Source: Clostridia bacterium
GTDB lineage: Bacteria > Bacillota > Clostridia > Christensenellales > Aristaeellaceae
Reading direction: 5' to 3'
Assembly: GCA_017412445.1 (NCBI GenBank)
Contig: JAFPYA010000183.1
Coordinates: forward strand, 1-8,245
DNA length: 8,245 bases
The notes under the pieces were generated by a model that made no database searches, was not told the origin of the DNA, and saw nothing but the letters and a program-made list of their open reading frames with translations. Numbering within the stretch: the first letter of the stretch is position 1; each line of letters begins with the position of its first letter. A program made the translations under genes and the position numbers. This document shows positions 5,429-8,245 of this stretch, one piece after another.

Positions 5429-6566
5429 TATAGTATCTGTAACCGCTTGCCCCGACTACGAACCCCAAACCGTAAGAGCGGCGCTGAAGGAGCTTTTAAA
5501 ACCCTTCGGCGCGCTTTCATTTGTAAAGCCGGGCGCGAAAATAGTGATAAAGGCGAACCTTGTCAGCATGATAAAGCCCGAGAACGCCGCCACCACACAT
5601 CCCGAGCTGCTTAAGGCGCTGTGCGAGATGCTCGTGGAGAAGGGCGCCGACGTCGTGGTCGGCGACAGCCCCGGCGGGCTTTTCAACAACGTATACGTAA
5701 ACCGCGTTTACGCCGTAACAGGTCTTAAGGCCGTGACCGAAACAGGCGCGCGCCTCAACCAGAATTTCGAGCACGCGCACGCTCAAAACCCGGACGGCGC
5801 GATTCTTAAGGATCTGGAATACACCTCCTACCTCGACGATGCGGACGCGATAATCAATTTTTGCAAGCTCAAGACGCACGGCATGATGAGCCTGTCCGCC
5901 TGCGTCAAAAACATGTTCGGCGCCGTTCCCGGCACGTTCAAGCCCGAATATCACTACAAATATTCAAAGCACGCCGATTTTGCCGACATGCTTGTGGATC
6001 TGAACGAGCGCTTCAGGCCCGCGCTGTGCCTCGTGGACGCGGTCACGGGCATGGAGGGCAACGGCCCCACCGCAGGCACGCCCCGCCACATAGGCTGTCT
6101 GCTCGCCAGCGACAGCCCCTATTGCTGCGACCGCGTCTGCGCCGGCATAATCGGTTTGAATCCGGACGAGGTTGAGACCGTAGCTGCGGCAAAGCGGCGC
6201 GGCCTCGAAAGCGAGTTTGATATATGCGGACAGCCCGATGCCTTCCGCGTAAGCGATTACAAGCTCGTAAGGGAGCGCAAGGACATGAGCTTCGACCATG
6301 AATTGCCCGGCCTTGCGGGCAAGCTCGCAGGCAAATTCATACAGGGCGCGCTTTCGTCAAAGCCCGCCGTCAAAAAAGCAATGTGCCTGGGCTGCGAAAA
6401 GTGCAGGGAGGTCTGTCCCGCAAAGGCCATCGTTATGAAGGATAAGGTGCCTGTCATCGACCGCAAAAAGTGCATCCGCTGCTTCTGCTGTCAGGAATTC
6501 TGCCCCAAGGGCGCGATGCAATTGCACCGCCCGATAATCGCCAAGGTGCTAAACAGGAGGGGCTGA
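5421..6566 (+). CDS. DUF362 domain protein with C-terminal 2x[4Fe-4S] ferredoxin domain
   Basis: This 381-residue protein is probably cytoplasmic. Residues 1 to about 300 form a DUF362 domain. It is recognised by IKANLVSMIKPENAATTHPE near 43-62, the VVVGDSPGG motif near 78-86, and FCKLKTHGMMSLSACVKNMFG followed by the VPG...H segment at about 147-178. The C-terminus holds two ferredoxin motifs: C322, C325, C328, C332-P and C351, C354, C357, C361-P. Cysteines of the two motifs would cross-bind two [4Fe-4S] clusters. C356 is an extra cysteine next to the second motif. DUF362 proteins with this tail are widespread in anaerobes but have no settled reaction; electron transfer is an inference from the clusters. 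The upstream Shine-Dalgarno (AGGA at 5403-5406) is weak and distant. Translation therefore probably depends on coupling to the overlapping TPR gene, and the frameshift there could lower its expression. Confidence 0.92.
   Translation: MRNIVSVTACPDYEPQTVRAALKELLKPFGALSFVKPGAKIVIKANLVSMIKPENAATTHPELLKALCEMLVEKGADVVVGDSPGGLFNNVYVNRVYAVTGLKAVTETGARLNQNFEHAHAQNPDGAILKDLEYTSYLDDADAIINFCKLKTHGMMSLSACVKNMFGAVPGTFKPEYHYKYSKHADFADMLVDLNERFRPALCLVDAVTGMEGNGPTAGTPRHIGCLLASDSPYCCDRVCAGIIGLNPDEVETVAAAKRRGLESEFDICGQPDAFRVSDYKLVRERKDMSFDHELPGLAGKLAGKFIQGALSSKPAVKKAMCLGCEKCREVCPAKAIVMKDKVPVIDRKKCIRCFCCQEFCPKGAMQLHRPIIAKVLNRRG
6554..6560 (+). promoter_or_regulatory. Ribosome binding site that fixes the GTG start of the YkgJ-like gene
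   Basis: CAGGAGG within the last codons of the DUF362 gene lies eight bases before GTG 6569. It favours that start over an in-frame ATG at 6470, which would overlap the ferredoxin motif of the preceding gene by 97 bases and has no such site. Confidence 0.8.
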
Positions 6567-6568
6567 AG

Positions 6569-7066
6569 GTGGACACAGCTTTACTGAACTCGGCGAACTC
6601 GCTGCTCGAAAACGTGACGCCGCTCAGGGACGACTGCGGGCAATACTGCGACCGCGCCTGCTGCAGGGACAACGGCGAGGCGGGCTCGTGCGTATGGCTT
6701 TTGCCGGGCGAGGACGCAAACGCCATGGAATGGGCGCAAAGCCATGAAGCGCTTATGCCAGTCACAAAAACCAAATGCGCTGGCGTATATTGCCTCTCGC
6801 CCTGCGACAGGGCGCTGAGGCCCTTCATGTGCCGCATTTTCCCTCTGTCCCCCTATTTTTCGGAAAAGAAGAATAGCTGGAGCGTCAGGATGGACAGGCG
6901 CGCCGCGGCGCTGTGCCCTTTGTTCTCATACGGCAAAAAGGGTCTCAGAAGCGAGTTCGTATCGGCCTGCGAGCAAGCCGTGCAATTGCTGGCAAGTGAC
7001 GCGGATTATCTTTCCTGTCTCGAGGCGCTTGAGGCTGAGGAAGCGGCGTACCGCATGGAATTGTAG
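6569..7066 (+). CDS. Small cysteine-rich YkgJ-like metal-binding protein, function unknown
   Basis: The protein has 165 residues from a GTG start two bases after the DUF362 stop. It has no signal peptide or membrane helix. Cysteines are arranged as C23-x3-C27-x3-C31-C32, then C41, C70-x4-C75-x3-C79, C88 in RPFMCRIFPL, and C116 in the ALCPLF segment. The CC cluster plus an RPxxCRxFPL segment is typical of the YkgJ family, thought to chelate zinc or iron or to hold an Fe-S cluster. The family has no firm biochemical role. The last 40 residues are acidic and helical. It sits directly behind a ferredoxin-type protein in one operon, which suggests a shared metal or redox task. The metal cannot be told from the sequence. 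Confidence 0.75.
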   Translation: MDTALLNSANSLLENVTPLRDDCGQYCDRACCRDNGEAGSCVWLLPGEDANAMEWAQSHEALMPVTKTKCAGVYCLSPCDRALRPFMCRIFPLSPYFSEKKNSWSVRMDRRAAALCPLFSYGKKGLRSEFVSACEQAVQLLASDADYLSCLEALEAEEAAYRMEL

Positions 7067-7083
7067 TTCTACGCGCAAATTTT

Positions 7084-7119
7084 ACACTTTGCCGCGATAT
7101 TTTTGCAAAGTGTTTATTT
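7084..7119 (+). terminator. Intrinsic terminator of the TPR/DUF362/YkgJ-like operon
   Basis: A perfect 9-bp stem (ACACTTTGC at 7084-7092, GCAAAGTGT at 7105-7113) closes a 12-base loop, and TTATTT follows. It begins 18 bases after the stop at 7066. It abuts and slightly overlaps the -35 box of the next promoter. Confidence 0.75.
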
Positions 7120-7145
7120 ACATGAGGCCGCCAAAATGGTAAAAT
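7117..7145 (+). promoter_or_regulatory. Sigma-A type promoter of rpsO
   Basis: TTTACA (7117-7122) and TAAAAT (7140-7145) are 17 bases apart, giving a start near 7152 and a leader of roughly 95 bases before the rpsO ATG. Confidence 0.7.
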
Positions 7146-7146
7146 A

Positions 7147-7184
7147 GCAGGCGCGGTAAAATCCGCAGGATCCGCAGGCGCGGT
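7147..7184 (+). repeat. Direct repeats in the rpsO leader
   Basis: GCAGGCGCGGT occurs at 7147-7157 and again at 7174-7184. Between and overlapping them, ATCCGCAGG is repeated in tandem at 7161-7169 and 7170-7178. The second copy can also pair onward (CCGCA 7172-7176 with TGCGG 7214-7218), so the leader can adopt alternative folds. Confidence 0.55.
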
Positions 7185-7231
7185 TCATCGAATTCCCGAC
7201 GATCTGCCTGGCTTGCGGGAATATACAATAT

Positions 7232-7238
7232 GGGAGGA
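7232..7238 (+). promoter_or_regulatory. Ribosome binding site of rpsO
   Basis: GGGAGGA lies seven bases before ATG 7246. It selects this start rather than the in-frame ATG at 7213, which would add 11 residues not found in S15 proteins. Confidence 0.85.
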
Positions 7239-7245
7239 TAAACCT

Positions 7246-7506
7246 ATGACCATCGACAAGAGTTCCATCATCGCCGAATACGGCCGTCACGAGGGTGACA
7301 CCGGTTCCCCTGAGGTGCAGATCGCGCTGCTCACAGCCCGCATCAACCACTTGAACGAGCACCTCAAGCTCAACAAGAAGGATCACCATTCCCGCCGCGG
7401 CCTGCTGCTGATGGTTGGCCAGCGCAGAGGTTTGCTGGACTACCTCAAGAAGACCGATATCGAGAGCTATCGTGCCATCATCGTAAAGCTCGGCCTGCGC
7501 AAGTAA
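7246..7506 (+). CDS. rpsO: Small ribosomal subunit protein S15 (uS15)
   Basis: At 86 residues it is close to the usual 88-89 of S15. S15 binds 16S rRNA early, at a three-way junction, and organises the platform of the 30S subunit. The family core is evident: HEGDTGSPEVQ at 15-25, the INHLNEHLK helix, KKDHHSRRGLLLMVGQRRGLLDYLKK in the middle (the SRRGL segment contacts rRNA), and the YRAIIVKLGLRK end. Codon use shifts towards ATC for isoleucine here, as expected for a highly expressed gene, while the upstream genes use ATA often. The gene has its own promoter after a terminator and precedes pnp, an arrangement conserved from Firmicutes to Enterobacteria. Confidence 0.98.
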   Translation: MTIDKSSIIAEYGRHEGDTGSPEVQIALLTARINHLNEHLKLNKKDHHSRRGLLLMVGQRRGLLDYLKKTDIESYRAIIVKLGLRK

Positions 7507-7519
7507 AATCGTTCAACCA

Positions 7520-7546
7520 AGCGCCGCTTCGAAATGGAGCGGCGCT
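7520..7546 (+). terminator. Strong hairpin after rpsO, weak or partial terminator
   Basis: A perfect 9-bp GC-rich stem (AGCGCCGCT / AGCGGCGCT) with a 9-base loop starts 13 bases after the rpsO stop. Only GTTA follows, not a U-tract, so termination may be inefficient. It may instead protect the rpsO 3' end or allow partial read-through to pnp. Confidence 0.5.
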
Positions 7547-7569
7547 GTTACGGATAATGAGCATATTCG

Positions 7570-7626
7570 CCGCAAGGATGAAATGTGACGGCTGGCTACG
7601 CCTGTGGCCGCATTTCATCCCTGCGG
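7570..7626 (+). ncRNA. Long stem-loop in the rpsO-pnp intergenic leader
   Basis: Positions 7570-7585 pair with 7611-7626 at 15 of 16 positions; the only mismatch is A7575 with C7621. Inside, CGGC (7589-7592) pairs with GCCG (7607-7610), and GGC (7594-7596) with GCC (7600-7602). The result is a nearly continuous duplex of over 20 base pairs, with no U-tract after it. In E. coli, RNase III cuts a stem-loop at this place, and PNPase then represses its own mRNA. The same role here is inferred. It could alternatively be a dispersed palindromic repeat. Confidence 0.6.
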
Positions 7627-7675
7627 GGACACAACTTCGGCGCGGCTCATCTTCCGTAAGACACTCAACAATCTT

Positions 7676-7681
7676 AGGAGG
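7676..7681 (+). promoter_or_regulatory. Ribosome binding site of pnp
   Basis: AGGAGG lies five bases before ATG 7687 and fixes the start of pnp. No convincing promoter is seen between the intergenic stem-loop and this site, so pnp probably relies on read-through from rpsO. Confidence 0.8.
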
Positions 7682-7686
7682 ATAAC

Positions 7687-8245
7687 ATGTTCAAAAGCTA
7701 TTCAATGGAGCTGGGCGGACGCACGCTCACGCTCGAATTCGGCAAGTACGCCGAACAGGCCGCGGGCTCCACGCTGGTGCGCTACGGCGACACCGCTGTG
7801 CTCGTAAACGCCACAGTCAGCGACACCATCCGTCCCGGTATGGACTTCTTCCCGCTCAACGTAGACTTTGAAGAAAAGCTCTACTCCGTGGGCCACATTC
7901 CCGGTTCGTGGAACAGGCGCGAAGGCCGTCCCGGCGAAAAGGCCATACTTACCAGCCGCCTTATCGACAGGCCGCTGCGCCCCCTCTTCCCCAAGGGAAT
8001 GAGGAACGACGTGTGCATCGCCGCGCAGGTGATGAGCGTCGATTTTGACTGCAGCCCCGAAACCCCCGCCATGATAGGCGCTTCCGCCGCGCTCTCCATA
8101 AGCAAGATTCCCTTCGCTGGCCCCATCGGCGCCGTGAACATCGGCCTCGTGGACGGTGAATACGTGGTCAACCCCACTCAGGCTCAGATAGAAGTAACCC
8201 AGATGGATCTGACCGTGGCCGGCACAAAGGAAGCCGTGCTGATGG
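7687..8245 (+). CDS. pnp: Polyribonucleotide nucleotidyltransferase (PNPase), N-terminal part, cut by window end
   Basis: The first 186 codons are present, about a quarter of a usual 700-residue PNPase. The enzyme degrades RNA 3' to 5' with phosphate, as a trimeric ring and often within the RNA degradosome. The visible part is the first RNase PH-like domain. It begins with FKSYSMELGGRTLTLEFGKY and has the family segment AGSTLVRYGDTAVLVNATVS at 26-45. The hallmark REGRPGEKAILTSRLIDRPL at 78-97 is followed by RPLFPKGM. At residues 75-78 the sequence is WNRR where E. coli has FFRR, a loop that contacts RNA in the channel; the two arginines are kept. The later catalytic domain and the KH and S1 domains lie beyond the window. 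Its leader carries a long stem-loop that may be a target for autoregulation. Confidence 0.97.
   Translation, partial: MFKSYSMELGGRTLTLEFGKYAEQAAGSTLVRYGDTAVLVNATVSDTIRPGMDFFPLNVDFEEKLYSVGHIPGSWNRREGRPGEKAILTSRLIDRPLRPLFPKGMRNDVCIAAQVMSVDFDCSPETPAMIGASAALSISKIPFAGPIGAVNIGLVDGEYVVNPTQAQIEVTQMDLTVAGTKEAVLM

Noticed and set aside
6470..6568. Upstream extension of the YkgJ-like gene to an ATG at 6470
   Set aside because: It would overlap the ferredoxin motif codons of the preceding gene, has no Shine-Dalgarno, and the added residues are unlike the family. GTG 6569 has a consensus site.

Overview
The window looks like chromosomal DNA from a fairly GC-rich member of the Firmicutes, most likely an uncultured gut-type Clostridia lineage. 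The reasons are strong AGGAGG-type ribosome binding sites before most genes, a SAM-I (S-box) riboswitch ahead of metK, the rpsO-pnp gene order, and a two-gene SUF system of the kind known from Clostridia and archaea. The exact family cannot be read from the sequence. No tRNA, rRNA, CRISPR array, insertion sequence or phage gene is visible. The content is mostly housekeeping, with one poorly understood three-gene operon.

Layout. Positions 21-1686 (+) hold a sufC-sufB-like pair with overlapping ends, a minimal iron-sulfur cluster assembly system, closed by a strong two-way terminator at 1707-1738. Positions 1754-2806 (-) encode an uncharacterised six-helix membrane protein with a C-terminal DUF3592-like domain. 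It lies 97 bases downstream of metK (2904-4076, -) and may be co-transcribed with it. The metK leader (4077-4292) carries a promoter, a SAM-I aptamer, an antiterminator/terminator switch and a ribosome binding site. A divergent promoter at 4370-4398 drives a (+) operon: a TPR-like single-pass membrane protein broken by a one-base frameshift near 4950 (4426-5428), a DUF362 protein with two [4Fe-4S] ferredoxin motifs (5421-6566), and a small cysteine-rich YkgJ-like protein (6569-7066). A terminator at 7084-7119 ends this operon. A new promoter then serves rpsO (7246-7506), followed by a leader with two hairpins, one very long, and the start of pnp (7687 to the window end).

How the genes work together. 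SufC and the SufB-like protein should form the ATP-driven scaffold that builds Fe-S clusters, and the DUF362 ferredoxin is a likely consumer of such clusters. MetK makes S-adenosylmethionine, and its own leader RNA senses that product. rpsO and pnp form the classical ribosome/RNA-decay pair, in which the intergenic stem-loop is a plausible processing and autoregulation site. The function of the TPR/DUF362/YkgJ-like operon is unknown; the cysteine content of its last two members points to metal or redox chemistry.
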